NCBI RefSeq assembly: GCF_020080835.1
Contig: NC_058163.1
Location: 11,821,113 to 11,885,112 of the forward strand
DNA from: Cotesia glomerata
Lineage: Eukaryota; Arthropoda; Insecta; Hymenoptera; Braconidae
DNA: 64,000 nt
Direction: 5' to 3'
The position numbers were made by a program, and so were the translations under genes. Below are positions 1 to 11,317 of this stretch, one piece after another (position 1 is the stretch's first letter; the number at the start of each line of letters is the position of its first letter). The notes below the pieces were generated by a model. The model searched no databases. It was not told the DNA's origin and saw only the letters and a program-made list of their open reading frames with translations.

Positions 1-407
1 GGCATTCGACGCAGTTTTTTAAGCCTCATAAAGAATCTTTAAGTTTGAATTGATCAAACAAGAAATTTCGGAGTAATTCCGAAAAAACACTTTTTTAGGT
101 ATTCTTTCCTGCACGATATCTCTTGAACGAATCAACCGATTTTGACCGGATTAGCGAAATCGACGTGGTTTTTTAAGGTTAAGAGCTGATTAGTTTTTGG
201 AGTTAATTGATAGAGCCGTTTGAAAGTTATTCCAAAAAAACCACTTTTGAAAATATTTTTTTTTTACAGTTTTTTTTAGATTTTTCGAAATCCATTGGTC
301 CGAATCGGTCCAAATTGTATTCAAAATCTAAGTTTGGCCAAGCCCTTTTGAATGGCACCAACCGCGATGAAATCGGTCTAACTGTTCGAAAGTTATAGGA
401 AGTTTAC
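1..407 (+). repeat. Dispersed host repeat R, left arm (copy 1)
   Basis: Non-coding AT-rich DNA that recurs twice more in the window: at 8,728-8,948 in the same orientation and at 19,865-20,221 as reverse complement. Shared landmarks are the phrase around 10-30 (gcagttttttaagcctcat), the block around 125-205 ending in agctgattagtttttgga, and the stretch near 290-310 (ccattggtccgaatcggtcc). The arm leads directly into an AC microsatellite. No terminal inverted repeats or coding frame are evident, so its class is not known to me. The 63-codon open frame at 207-398 looks incidental. Confidence 0.7.
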
Positions 408-422
408 ATACTTACACACACA

Positions 423-479
<57 letters not shown>
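408..479. repeat. (AC)n microsatellite, LINE insertion site
   Basis: Nearly pure AC dinucleotide run with a few AAAC/ACTT interruptions, inside repeat R. LINE A begins immediately after it. The reverse-complement counterpart in the second R copy lies at 19,806-19,864. Confidence 0.95.
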
Positions 480-481
<2 letters not shown>

Positions 482-2827
482 GACTGTATCCGAAGAATAC
501 AGTGGCGTTGATCACCAGTTCGTGGCATTCAACGTTGGATTGGCATCTGCTCCGGTTTCACAACGCGACCTTTCTAAGCGGAAGTGGAATGCCAGAAGGC
601 TTGATCCAGAGGCATTGCGAGCTTCACTTGCACGAAACTGGTCTATCCTTCAGAACAACCTGACTCCAGATACCTGCAGCGAGACGGAAAAGCTAGTGCT
701 AAATACCATGAAGGAGATTGCTGCCGCATGTGACGCCTCTATGCCGCAGCTGAAAAATCAGAGTTTCCACAGGCCAGCGTAATGGTGGTCAATAGATATA
801 GCAGAACTTCGCAAAATATGCCATCAGCTACGTCGCCGCGCAACGAGAGCCGTGAAACGCTCCCCAAGCCAGGACTTGTATTCAAAAGAGTACAAGCAGG
901 CCAAAAAGACGCTAAACCGAGCCATCAAAGCAAGAAAAGCGATGTTATGGACAAAGATCTGTAATGATCTCGACAAGGACATCTGGGGTAAAGCCTACAA
1001 AATTGTCACCCAACGACTTGGAAAGGCTTCACCAGAAGCGCCGAAGTCTTCTGCCTTAATGGACAGCATTGTAGCGGAGCTTTTTCCCAAACACCTGCCG
1101 CGGAAGAAGAAACACTACGCTTAAAACAGCGAAGTAACACCCTTTACAACTGAGGAACTACAAGACGCGGCCAAGTCACTCAAAACAGGAAAGGCACCTG
1201 GACTTGATGGCATCCCGGCATCGGTGATCAAGATTGTAGCCCTGGAATACCCAAACATACTCTTGAACACCTACAACGCATGCTTGGCAACTTGCACGAT
1301 TCCCACGGTCTGGAAGTGGCAGAGATTGGTTCTCTTAGACAAAGGTAAGGGAACCCCCGTAACACCTTCGTCGTTTAGACCACTCTGTATGCTAGACATT
1401 GCTGGAAAACTGCTCGAGAAGCTCATACAAGGGAGCTCATTCGCAACGACATCGACCGTATTGGAGGTTTTGCCACCAACCAGCATGGCTTCCGGAAAGG
1501 TCGTTCGATATTCAGAGCGATCGAGAAAGTTATAAAGACAGCAACACAAGCATGGTCTGGTAGCCTCAAAGATCGTAAAGTATGTCTCCTCCTCACGCTA
1601 GATGTCAAAAACGCATTTAACAGCGCAAATTGGAGAGACATTTTAAACGCTCTGGAACACAAGTTTGACGCGGAGCCAGAGGCACTAGTCGACAACTACC
1701 TGGACGAAAAAAAGCTAATGGCGGAAACTACGGAAGGCCCACAAGAATAAGCCATAACGGATGAGGTACCGCGAGGCTCAATAATGGGGCCCAATCTATG
1801 GAACGCGGACTACAACGAGCTTCTTGAAATCTCGTTACCAAAGCAAGTAGAGCTAATGGGCTTTGCAGACGAGGTTGCGGCCACAATAGTAGTAGACAGC
1901 GTAGAAGAGGCCGAATTACTGGTTCGGGAAACCATTGACGCCGTCGAGACCTGGCTTCATAAACACCACCTGAAACTCGCCAAGCATAAAACCGAGATGG
2001 TTGTTCTGACACGTCAAAAATGGTTCCCAAAACCATTCGCTGTGGACATGGAAGAAACAACACTGACGTCAACAAGGGCCCTACGCTATCTAGGGGTAAT
2101 GATAGACGAGAAACTATCTTTCTGCGAACACCTCGACAGTGCATGCAAGAAAGCCAGCAAGACAGTGTCTAGCCTAGCACGAATTATGACCAACACCATG
2201 GGACCAAGAACAAAAAAGAGAAGAGTTCTTCTAGAAGCAGTCCACTCGGTACTGCTTTATGGAGCAGAGATATGGGCAGACATATTAAAGCAGAAGACCA
2301 ACTGGCGAAAGATAGCAGCAGTACAGCGGCGAGGCGCTCTCAGGGTTGCCTGCGCCTACCGCACAGTTTCCGAAGCGGCTGTGTTGGTCATTGCGGGAGC
2401 CGCGCCCATCGACCTATTAGCGTTCGAAAGAGCAAAACTCTATGACGTTAAAAATAGTGACGAAAACATGAAGGACGCAAGAACGAGGATAAAGGTGGAA
2501 ACGCAGCAAGAGTGGCAGGACCGATGGACATCGGAAGAGACCCAGTTATTGACGGGACATGGGCAGTTCAATGTCTATCTTTTCAAGATGGGACTGCATA
2601 GCACACCAACGTGCAAATACTTCCTAGACAAAATTGACAACGTCGCGCACACGTTCTTTGAGTGTGACCGGTGGAAGGACTACAAAAGCAGTACTGATGA
2701 AACTATTGGCACCACGCTCTCCCCTGAGAGCTTAGTAACCTGCATGATCAAAAAAGAAGATAACTGTTTAGCTATCGCAGCCTATGCGCAGCGTCTTTTA
2801 AAAGAAAAAATCGCAGAAAGAGACTAG
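482..2827 (+). pseudogene. LINE A ORF2 remnant: linker, reverse transcriptase, C-terminal domain
   Basis: Broken ORF2. In order: the endonuclease-RT linker (522-782, then a stop before a WW pair), a basic helical region (about 800-1,120, stop at 1,122), the RT fingers with a PGLDGIP motif near 1,200 and RPLCMLDIAGK near 1,380, a frameshift near 1,430, the HGFRKGRS and DVKNAFNSANW blocks (about 1,480-1,635), a stop near 1,748, and the palm motif near 1,863. The catalytic motif reads FADEV, so the second aspartate of the usual F/YADD is glutamate. The final open stretch (1,784-2,827, 347 codons) ends with a C-X3-H/C zinc-like cluster near residues 285-305. Family: R1-clade ORF2. This copy cannot encode an active enzyme. 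Confidence 0.85.
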
Positions 2828-3061
2828 TAACTAGGAGTAACCGTCGTGAGACGCAACACGGACTGGATTGAAGTAATGCTGACGCGGTCCCGATCCAGTC
2901 TTTCCTGTAACATCTATGGGGAAAGAGAGAGGAGGATGTTTAGTCGGTATTGTTGTCAATAATATTGATTTCCGAGTCCGACATACCCGGGACAAACATC
3001 TCGTCCTGGTATACGTAAATGTATTTGACCTCCTCTATAAAAAAAAAAAAAAAAAAAAAAA
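482..3061 (+). mobile_element. R1-clade LINE A, 5'-truncated
   Basis: Non-LTR retrotransposon lying between an AC microsatellite and an ACAT-rich stretch, ending in a run of about 20 A. It starts inside the region between the endonuclease and reverse transcriptase (compare LINE C, whose matching sequence starts near 17,630 on the minus strand), so the 5' UTR, ORF1 and most of the endonuclease are missing. The 3' UTR runs from 2,828 to about 3,040. R1-clade families such as Waldo and Mino are, from memory, known to insert in AC/ACAY repeats, which fits both junctions. Multiple stops make it inactive. Confidence 0.85.
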
Positions 3062-3084
3062 CATACTTACATGCATACATACAC
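3062..3084. repeat. ACAT-type microsatellite between two LINEs
   Basis: Short run of acatac/atgcatac units lying between the poly(A) of LINE A and the first base of LINE B. It is what remains of the microsatellite target. Confidence 0.8.
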
Positions 3085-3568
3085 CCGTCGGAAGAAGCCA
3101 AACTCCCACCGGGCGCGTCCCCAGGTAGCGGATAGGGGGGGGGTCCTAACCGGTCGTAAGATCGGCAGATTGGGGCGAAATAAAATAGCCCTCGCGGACC
3201 AAATCAGGCATCGGAGCTGAAGAGTAACAGCCACCGTCCGTGTATCTTTGTGGGTCGGAGAAAGCTCGCTGTTCTTCGGAGCAGAGGGTAAGAGCGAAAT
3301 AAAATAGCTCTCGCGGTAAAAAACGAAAACTCCCCTTTCCGCAGGAAGGGTTGGTCACACCATCTGACCTAGGGTCACGTACGCAAGCGGATACGGTGAC
3401 GCTGCTCGAAAGAGATGTGCGAAATGATCCTTATAGCGCGGTGTACGTGGTAACTCCCGGTATCTACGTGCCGCACCCACGGGAGCAAGAAGAAGCCGAT
3501 GAAGGAAGCAGGTGCAGGGTCGAAGCGGTTGAGATTTCCCGCTTCAATGACCGAAAGCTCTTATAGCA

Positions 3569-5058
3569 ATGGAGGTAGCTGTAAGAGTGATCACCCCTCC
3601 ACTTCTGGAGGCATCGCGTTCGGAGACGACCTTTTGCTTTGAAGTATCACTCAAAATCATGGAAGAAACGAAAAAACAAGAAAAGGATAGGAGTAGTAGT
3701 GGGCCTCACGCCCAAAAAGCAGCGATTACAGCAAGCGCTGAGATGAAGCGGACGCAAGCGCTGGAACGCCTCGAAAAGCTGACCAGCGAACTGCATGAGT
3801 TTGTCCAATCAAAGGTCAATATCCATAAAGAGATAAAGGCCAAGGCAACCGGGGTAGTTAACGCCCTTCGAAGGTTTAAAAAACTGGACGAAGAATGGCA
3901 GTCACCTCGTCGACTCACTCCTCGTCTTACGCCGAAGAAGAGCAGTCAACTTACTGTGGAGATCGAAGAATCAATGGACACCGGAGGCGATGGTGACGGT
4001 GAATCTGATGCTAAAGACGAAGGTCATACTTCCAACAAGTCTAACAAGAGGAAGGACCGAAACTCCCCAGATGGAATAGATGGGCGATTGACGAAGAGAA
4101 AGAACTTGAAACCAAGTCCTCCGAAAAACGTGATGAAGCAGAACGCCGAAAAAAAAGACGCGACTGATTGAAAAGATGTCCACACAAGGAAAGAGAAACG
4201 GAGGCTAGCCAAAGAACAGCTCCCAAAGGAGCCTTCAAAGAAGCCCAGGCCGGAGCCTAAGCGCAAAAAACCGCTCAAATGGATCAGACCCGACGTACTG
4301 ATCATCCGCCCGGCCGAGAAAGCAAAGTACGCCGAGATTCTGCGTCGCATAAAGAAGGACGTCCCTGATGAGCAGGTTCGCACAACGGTAGACAAGATCA
4401 ACAAGACCAGAAGCGGGGACTGAATGGTAGTTACGGTATTTAGTTATACAATAAATCACTGCTGATTACGATTTTGCGGAAGAGCGTGGTCAAAGGCCAA
4501 GGCCTGCAACAGACCATCGCAAACATTCTTAAGGAGAAGGCCAAAGTGATCTGCAAAGGGCCTCAAGAAGACATCGAGATCCGAGACCTAGATGACACCA
4601 CAACAAAGGAGGATATTCAGGCTGCCCTGCATACGGTAACCAAGGAGCTCTGCGAAATACCACCAGAGACAATCAAGATCCGCAAAGCCTACAGAGGTAC
4701 CCAAACCGCTGTCGTGACACTACTGGCTGAAGCAGCTCAGAAGATATTAGAAGGAAGCGGTAAAATCCGAATTGGCTGGGTCAACTGCCGAATTAGAGCC
4801 ACGAGGAAACCTACCCAATGTTACAAATGCTGGCATTTCGGGCACCACGGATCCCAGTGCAGAAGCAAGACAGATCGATCCAAGCTATGCATCAGATGCG
4901 GCCAAGAAGGACACAAGATTGCGGACTGTAAAAACTCAGTGAAGTGTGTATTATGCGCGGAAAATAAGAGCGCAGAGAACGCTGCCCATCACGCCGGCAC
5001 ATACAGGTGCCCGGTATACAAAGAGGCACTCCAGAGAATGACAAGCACGCAAACATGA
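3569..5058 (+). pseudogene. LINE B ORF1 (Gag-like, zinc knuckles)
   Basis: RNA-binding Gag-like protein of R1-clade LINEs. The N-terminal part (3,569-4,171) is charged with a coiled-coil-like segment around residues 65-105 (LEKLTSELHEF). A TGA at 4,169-4,171 is followed by the same frame to about 4,423 (lysine-rich, then a small conserved fold), then an unrelated-looking stretch that breaks the frame. The C-terminal part (4,474-5,058) has two CX2CX4HX4C knuckles (CYKCWHFGHHGSQC and CIRCGQEGHKIADC) and a third C/H cluster (CVLC...). The stop TGA overlaps the ORF2 ATG. The start codon is uncertain: the frame begins at 3,569, but a later ATG at 3,659 is also plausible. Confidence 0.8.
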
Positions 5059-8000
5059 GGATATTACTGCTTAACCTCAATCACTGTGAGGCCGCGCATG
5101 ACCTGCTCGTGCAGACTGTGCGTGAATTAGAGCTTGATTTAGTAATAATAGCAGAGCCATACAGACACCTGAATAACCAACCTTGGAAAACTGACAGCAC
5201 CACCAAGGCTGTCATCTGGTCCTGTGGCAAACTTCCCTTCCAGAGCATAGTGAGCAATGATAGCATCGGCTTTGTAGCAGCGTCTATTAACGACATCCGT
5301 TTTTATAGTTGCTATGCACCACCTAGCCTTTCCATTGCCGACTTTACTGACTTCCTGGATAGACTGACCGAAGACGCAAAGCAATACTACCCAGTAGCTC
5401 TAGCTATAGCCCTAGCTATAGCCCTAGCTATAGCAGGGGACTTTAATTCCTGGGCGGTAGATTGGGGCAGCAAGCAGACTAATGCGCGAGGCAAGGCACT
5501 ACGTGAAGCAATGGCCTCACTGGACGTGGTCCTTCTCAATATCGGTGAGACACCAACATATACCAAGGGAGAGGCTAGTTCGATAATAGACCTCACATTC
5601 GTCAGCAGCAGCTTATTGAAAGGAAACTATTCTTGGGAAGTCTTAAATACCTACACTGCCAGCGACCACAGTGCAATACTTTGGGAAATATCGGCTGGCC
5701 GGAACCCTCAAAGAGCAACTAGACAAACTAATGCAGCTGAATGGAAAGTGAAAGACTTTGACTCGGAAGCTTTGGTAGTAGCCTTAGACAGTGACTCGAC
5801 CATCATCACAGGAAATGCTGTAGAGAAGACGAAGGACTTAATGACGAGAATTGCCCAGGCGTGCGACACCTGCATGCCCCGTAAGCGTGGCATCAATAAA
5901 AGACCATCGGTGCACTGGTGGAATGATCAGATTAACGCCCTTCGCACAGCCTGTCACAAAAAGAGAAGATTATCACAGCGTGGCCACCGACGACCTAACT
6001 CTGCGGAGCTGGTCGCAGAATACAAAAAGGCCCGTCGAGAACTGAACAAGGCCATCAAAGATAGCAAAAGACGCTGTTGGAAAGAACTCGTCGATGAGGT
6101 AGAAAAAGACCCATGGGGCAGACCGTATAGGGTGGTCATGACCCACCTGAAGCGCCAGCCACTGCCATCACCTACGTGTCCACAGCTCCTGGAAAGAATA
6201 GTTTCTACGCTGTTTCCTCGACAAAGTAAGTTCGGCTATTCTTCATTGCCAGTAAATCGAGAAGACATTCCACCTGTCACAGAAGAGGAACTGATGGAGG
6301 CGTGCAACCGAGCAGGGAATAATAAGGCGCCGGGATTGGATGGAATCCCGAATATTGCATTAAAAACAGCTATTAAAGCAGCGCCAAATCTATTCTTAGA
6401 TACCTACGATTCGTGCCTCAAAGAAGGGATTTTTCCTAGAAGATGGAAACAGCAAAGACTTGTACTTCTCCCTAAAGGGAAGAAGCCACCGGACGAGCCA
6501 TCATCCTACCGACCACTCTGCATGCTGGATACAGCGGGTAAGATATTAGAGCGTATAATGTACCAACGACTAGAAGCAGTCGTCGATCCACTCCTAGCAG
6601 AAGGCCAGTATGGTTTCCGGAAAGGACGATCAACGCTGGATGCGATCAACCTGGTGGTCGATACAGCTAAGGAGACAATCGCTGGAAAGAGATGGGAGCG
6701 TGGCAGAAAGAAGTATTGTTTGTTGGCTGCCTTGGACATCAAAATACCTTCAATTCCGCTAACTGGGACTGCATCATGCGAGCTCTCGAAGATAAAGAAG
6801 TGCCAGGATACCTGCGCAGAATGGTAGCAAACTACTTTACAGACATAGTCCTCAAATATAACACGAAAAACGGTCCAAGGGAGTACGAAATAACCAGAGG
6901 AGTGCCACAGGGCTCGGTTTTGGGTCCTTTGCTGTATTACATCATGTATGATGGTCTCCTGAGAGTTGCATTACCATCAGAGGTGAAACTTGTTGCATAT
7001 GCCGATGATGTAGCGGTAGTGATTGTCGCGAAACACTTGGAAGAGATCAATCTAGCTTTCAATATCACATTTAGCCGAATTAACCTATGGATGGAGATGA
7101 TGAAGTTGGAGTTAGCCAAGCACAAAACTGAAGCTGAGCTCATCACCAGCAGAAAGATCGTAGAAAACATCAAGCTGAATGTCGGCGAGCAGGAGATCGC
7201 ATCGCAACCATTTATCCGATATCTGGGGGTGACGCTGGATGCCCGACTGAACTTTAAGCAACAGGTCGAACACGTAAGTGCTAAAGCATCAGCGGTGGTA
7301 ACTAGTCTATCAAGACTGATGCCGAATGTTGGAGGCCCGAAGCAGAGCAGGAGACTATTGCTGTCGTCAATAGTCACATCAGTGCTCACATATGGAATAT
7401 CTGTTTGGTCAGACACGCTGGAGACTCAAGAATCATGGAGGAAAGCCGGACCGGTCTACCGATTAAGTGCACTGAGAGTTGCAAGCACCTTCCGCACAAT
7501 ATCCGAGGAGGCAGTGTGCGTCATTTCTGGAACTTTGCCTCTTAGAGTCCTAGCTGAGGAAAGACGGAACCTATACCACCGAAAGAGGTCATCTACACTG
7601 AGCGCTGAAGAACTGAGAACTGAAGAGCGACAACATAGTATAGCAAGATGGCAACAACTATGGGATGCTGCGGAGAAGGGAAGATGGACTCATCGACTTA
7701 TACCAAGGATTGACGTTTGGCTTAACCGGAATCACGGCGAGGCCAACTACTATCTGACCTAGATGTTGTCAGGACACGGCTGTTTCCGGGAGTACCTTCA
7801 TCGCTTTAAGCACGATAATTCCCCAGAGTGTCCGTCTTACCCAAGAGTTGCTGAAAATGCGGAGCACGTTTTCTTTGAGTGCCCTCGTTTTAACCCACAG
7901 CGTGATGAGTTAGAGAAGATCCTGAACAAGAAAATCACACCACAGTCAATAGTAGAAGAAATGCTGTCATCCGAAGTTGCCTGGAACGCCACAAGCACGT

Positions 8001-8065
8001 TTACCACCGAAGTTCTTACAGAGCTGCGTTCCATTGAAAGAAAAAGAGCAAATTACAGAAACTAG
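5055..8065 (+). pseudogene. LINE B ORF2: AP-type endonuclease plus reverse transcriptase
   Basis: Starts at 5,055 (MRILLLNLNHCEAAHDLL), overlapping the ORF1 stop as ATGA. The N-terminal endonuclease/exonuclease/phosphatase domain spans about 5,055-5,690, with IIAEPY near 5,150, the catalytic GDFN at about 5,436 and the SDHSAI box near 5,660. Linker and basic region follow to about 6,200, then RT: PGLDGIP near 6,330, RPLCMLDTAGK near 6,510, GFRKGRST near 6,615, frameshift near 6,740, GVPQGSVLGPLL near 6,900 and the catalytic YADDV near 6,998. The C-terminal zinc-like region (C-P...H-V-F-F-E-C-P) lies after an in-frame TAG at 7,760-7,762 and continues to 8,065. In an active relative this protein nicks the target and primes cDNA synthesis. 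This copy has two or three lesions and retains an intact YADD. Confidence 0.87.
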
Positions 8066-8325
8066 AAGGAAGGAAAAATAACACCTTAGCCACCAGAAGG
8101 AATAGCAGTAGCTAGATCCTCCCCTCACAAAGTAATGCCTGACGGCGGTTTCCATGAGGGATTAGAGGAAAGAAAAAAAGGGGTTTAGGGTTTAGTGGGT
8201 AGGGGCGTTAGCGTCGAGTTGTAATATGACGCTGCGTCGAGTCACCACATATCCAGGCCGAACAGCTATGCCTGGAATCCGTAAAAGGGATTCCCTCCCC
8301 TAAGTTAAAAAAAAAAAAAAAAACA

Positions 8326-8948
8326 TACATACATAGAGACATAGTGACGCCCTCGCAAGGATAGTTAGGGAAGCTTCCTGTGATCTTCAAACGTCGAGAT
8401 CTGATGAAAACTCAATTTTTGCAAAACGGGGTAAAACCAATCACTACTCGATTTTTGAAAATCTTCGATTTTCTTAGCGGGAAGTTAAAAATTAGGAAAG
8501 CGGTTGACCCTAAAGGCCATCCCTGCAACTTCCCGCTAATTTCATACTTAAGCGCTCAAAATTGCACTTATTACGTTTTTGAGCTCTTCGAGCTGAAAAA
8601 TATGACTTTCGTGTGATTTTGAGCTCTCCGAGCTCAAAAGTCTGATAGAAGTTCAATAAAACACTATTTTTTGAATTTTTAAATTGCAATAACTTTTGAA
8701 TGAATGAACCGATTTCCACGCAGTTGGTGGCATTCAACGCAGTTTTTTAAGCCTCATTACGAATTTTTAAGTTTAAATTGATCAAACTAGGAATTTCGGA
8801 GTAATTCCGAAAAAACACTTTTTTCTGTTTTCTTTTGACAACCATAACTCACAAACGAATCAACCGATTTCGACCGGACTGGCGGCGATCGACGTGTTCT
8901 TTTATGTTAAAAGCTAATTAGTTTTTGGATCTGATCGATAAAGCTGTT
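8326..8948 (+). repeat. Dispersed repeat R, right arm, then start of a second R unit
   Basis: Resumes repeat R after the LINE nest. 8,326-8,500 is the reverse-complement match of 15,981-16,122: catagtgacg, aagcttcctgtgatcttc, cgtcgagatctgatgaaaact and the gcgggaagtt hairpin arm. From 8,728 the left-arm sequence of position 1 restarts (ggcattcaacgcagtttttt), so R units are arranged in tandem here. The second unit is cut at 8,948, where an AT-rich satellite element begins inside the word corresponding to gagccgtttgaaag of copy 1. Arms of R are not coding. Confidence 0.65.
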
Positions 8949-9959
8949 CCCTGATTAAAATTATTGATTGAAAACAATTGAAAAAATTTTGAATTGATTT
9001 TAATTTTTTACATAAAATTGAAAAATATTGACTGAAATTGAGACATTCGAGAATTGAATTTTTTTCAATAATTAGAAGCCAAATAAGAAACTATTCAAAA
9101 AAATTCAGACTTCTTTAATTTTAATTGCTTTGAATTCCGAGCATCGAATTGAAAAATATTCAAAACAATTCAAACCAAAAAAAATTGAATCTTTCTCAAC
9201 ATTTACTAGTAAAATTGAAAATTATTGAAAAATGATTAAAATTTTATGGTTCCAATTACTTTGAATACTGAGTGAATATGAATTTTCAGTTCCACGATTT
9301 TATGAATAATTCAAACAAATTAAAAAAAACTCGAAGAATTGAATTGTTTTCTATTTCTTCCAACAAGTTAATATATTTTTAATTTGTGATTTTATGAATT
9401 ATTCAATCGAATTTAAAGAAATTCGATTGATTGTATTGTTTTCTATTTTTCCCAACAAATAAACGGATTATTGAATTTACGATTTTATGACTAATTCAAA
9501 CAAATTTAAACAAATTCGAAAAGTTGAATTGTTTTCTATTTCTTCCAACAAATTAATATATTATTTAATTTGTGATTTTGTGAATTATTCAATCGATTTT
9601 AAAGAAATTCGATTGATTGTATTGTTTTCTATTTTTCCCAACAAATAAACGGATTATTGAATTTACGATTTTATGACTAATTCAAACAAATTTAAACAAA
9701 CTCGAAAAGTTGAATTGTTTTCTATTTCTTCCAACAAATTAATATATTATTTAATTTATGATTTTGTGAATTATTCAATCGATTTTAAAGAAATTCGATT
9801 GATTGTATTGTTTTCTAATTTTCCCAACAAATAAATGGATTATTCAATTTAAGATTTTATGAATAATCTAAACGAGTTCAAAACTTCAAATTATTTTCTA
9901 TTTCTTCCAATAAATAAATAAATTTTTCAATTTACTATTGTACGAATAATTACTTCAGA
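8949..9959 (+). repeat. AT-rich satellite-like element, about 186-bp period (2 x 93)
   Basis: Begins with ccctgattaaaattattgat, exactly the reverse complement of the edge at 21,326. From about 9,296 it forms a tandem array: the phrase gattttatgactaattcaaa starts near 9,296, 9,481, 9,667 and 9,853, a spacing of 185-186 bp. Each unit is itself a dimer of two diverged halves of about 93 bp (gattttatga... and gtgattttgtgaattattca...), a small higher-order repeat. No coding potential. Confidence 0.75.
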
Positions 9960-10127
9960 CTATAACTTTTTGTTTATTTCGATCAACTCCTCGTTTTTCT
10001 TCTCCACTTCCAATTTCTTAGCCTTGATGACAATGATTAAGTTATCTTTAAGTTTTATTTGTCTTCCTTGTTCTTCTATAGTATGTCGAAGTTTTTTAAT
10101 TTGTGTCTTAAGTTCAGTAAGTGATGC
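9960..10127 (-). CDS. Orphan terminal exon encoding a coiled coil
   Basis: On the minus strand a pyrimidine-rich acceptor (ttttttttatgtttag at about 10,128-10,143) is followed by 55 open codons and a TAG stop at 9,962-9,960. The peptide is strongly amphipathic and Lys/Glu-rich (for example LTELKTQIKKLRHTIEEQ, then KLEVEKKNEELIEINKKL), typical of a coiled coil. It starts in phase 0. No upstream exon is recognised, and the satellite element follows at once, so it may be a gene fragment or carried by an unrecognised transposon. Function unknown. Confidence 0.4.
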   Translation of the reverse strand, partial: ASLTELKTQIKKLRHTIEEQGRQIKLKDNLIIVIKAKKLEVEKKNEELIEINKKL

Positions 10128-10289
10128 CTAAACATAAAAAAAATTATATTAATATAAAATACAAATTTTTTGAGCATTATTTTTTAAACAATGTGCGAAA
10201 AAATAACAATAGAGTTGTCAGACCTATGTAAACTAGTCATTAAGTTTGAAAATCACCTAAGAATAAATATCAATAAATTTTTTCCTTAA

Positions 10290-10607
10290 TCTAAAGAGAG
10301 AAAAAAAAGAAAAGTTTATGGCATAGGGTACAATATCCCAGAGTCTGCGAAAAATACTGGAATTGAAAGGAAGCTCGGAGACAAGTTAAAGTTCATAAAT
10401 CTGCCACCTGATGATTGTGGAATTAAAATTGAGGATATAAATCTAAGCAGAACTGATAAGGTAGTGGAGAGGAACGCAGAAAATTGGCATCTAAACAACC
10501 TTATCTATTTTTACCTCCATAGGCCTTTCAAAATTAAATTAGATAATGATAGTACAATAACCCATTCATATTACAAATACGAAAGACCAAAACTTAAAGT
10601 TCAATAG
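10290..10607 (+). CDS. Orphan open frame, exon-like, unknown protein
   Basis: About 105 codons open from 10,290 to a TAG at 10,605-10,607 with no ATG at the front. A pyrimidine tract plus AG (ttccttaatctaaag) just upstream could be a splice acceptor, and an AATAAA follows about 35 bases after the stop, as in a last exon. The peptide starts with a basic patch (KERKKRKVYGIGYNIP) and includes KLGDKLKFINLPPDDCGIK and a tryptophan/histidine-rich middle (NAENWHLNNLIYFYLHRPF). I do not recognise the family. Composition is unlike the surrounding AT-rich DNA, which supports it being a real or recent coding fragment. Confidence 0.35.
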   Translation, partial: SKERKKRKVYGIGYNIPESAKNTGIERKLGDKLKFINLPPDDCGIKIEDINLSRTDKVVERNAENWHLNNLIYFYLHRPFKIKLDNDSTITHSYYKYERPKLKVQ

Positions 10608-11317
10608 ACAACTAATTCTATTATGCATGTCTCCAAAAAATAAATAATACAACTATGTACTATTAAAAAATAGAGTTACTACATTTCTACATAATTTAAC
10701 AAATTACATGTAAAACACGTATTTAATTAATTAAATGGAAAAATAATCACAGTATATGATGCAATAGAATACATAAGTCAGCCCATGCTCAAAATATAAA
10801 TATACATTCTACTATTGATAATGTGAGTTCAGCTTTCTGTTTACCAGACAGTCGTCACTGCCGATCCCCGCCGTGAAACAGCACTCGTATTAAAAATTGA
10901 AATTATACGCAGTTAATTATAATACATACTGCAGTATAAAAATTAATCGCTGTCAAAACTAAAAATAAAATTGTATAAATAAATAAAAAATTAAAGAATT
11001 AATTTATGGTTTAATATGTAAATCATTTGAATAATTAATGTGTAAAGCGTTCACATTAACTATATATTTAATGTTAAAAGTTTCTTCTTGCTACGAATAT
11101 TTTTACTTCATTTAAATGCAGGTTTTCATTAAGAAATACATAAGATTGTTTTCAATTTACGAAATTAAAACTTCATGATTGATGTATGAGTAAAATTATT
11201 ATATAGCAGTAGTAAAGAAGAGATGCATTTTCTCGCCGTAGATTTGTGTGCGTGTTTGTGTGTTTTTTTTGTACATATGTATGTAAGTTGGTATGTATAA
11301 ATCAAAGCAAGTGCGTG
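10608..11317. other. AT-rich intergenic DNA, nothing recognised
   Basis: No coding frame, RNA gene or clear repeat seen apart from short AT-rich runs. A TG-rich stretch near 11,245-11,320 lies just before the DNA transposon. Confidence 0.5.

Larger units (their letters stand above)
3085..8325 (+). mobile_element. R1-clade LINE B, near full length
   Basis: About 5.2 kb. The 5' UTR (3,085 to about 3,568) starts with a GC-rich block including caggtagcggatagg, closely matched at the 5' end of LINE C. ORF1 and ORF2 overlap by an ATGA. A 3' UTR follows from 8,066, ending in a run of about 17 A at 8,308-8,325 and then an ACATACATAC target remnant. Only a few lesions interrupt the frames: a TGA at 4,169, a frameshift between about 4,420 and 4,480, a frameshift near 6,740 and a TAG at 7,760. 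It is therefore younger than A. A and B are related but clearly different families in ORF2. Confidence 0.88.
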
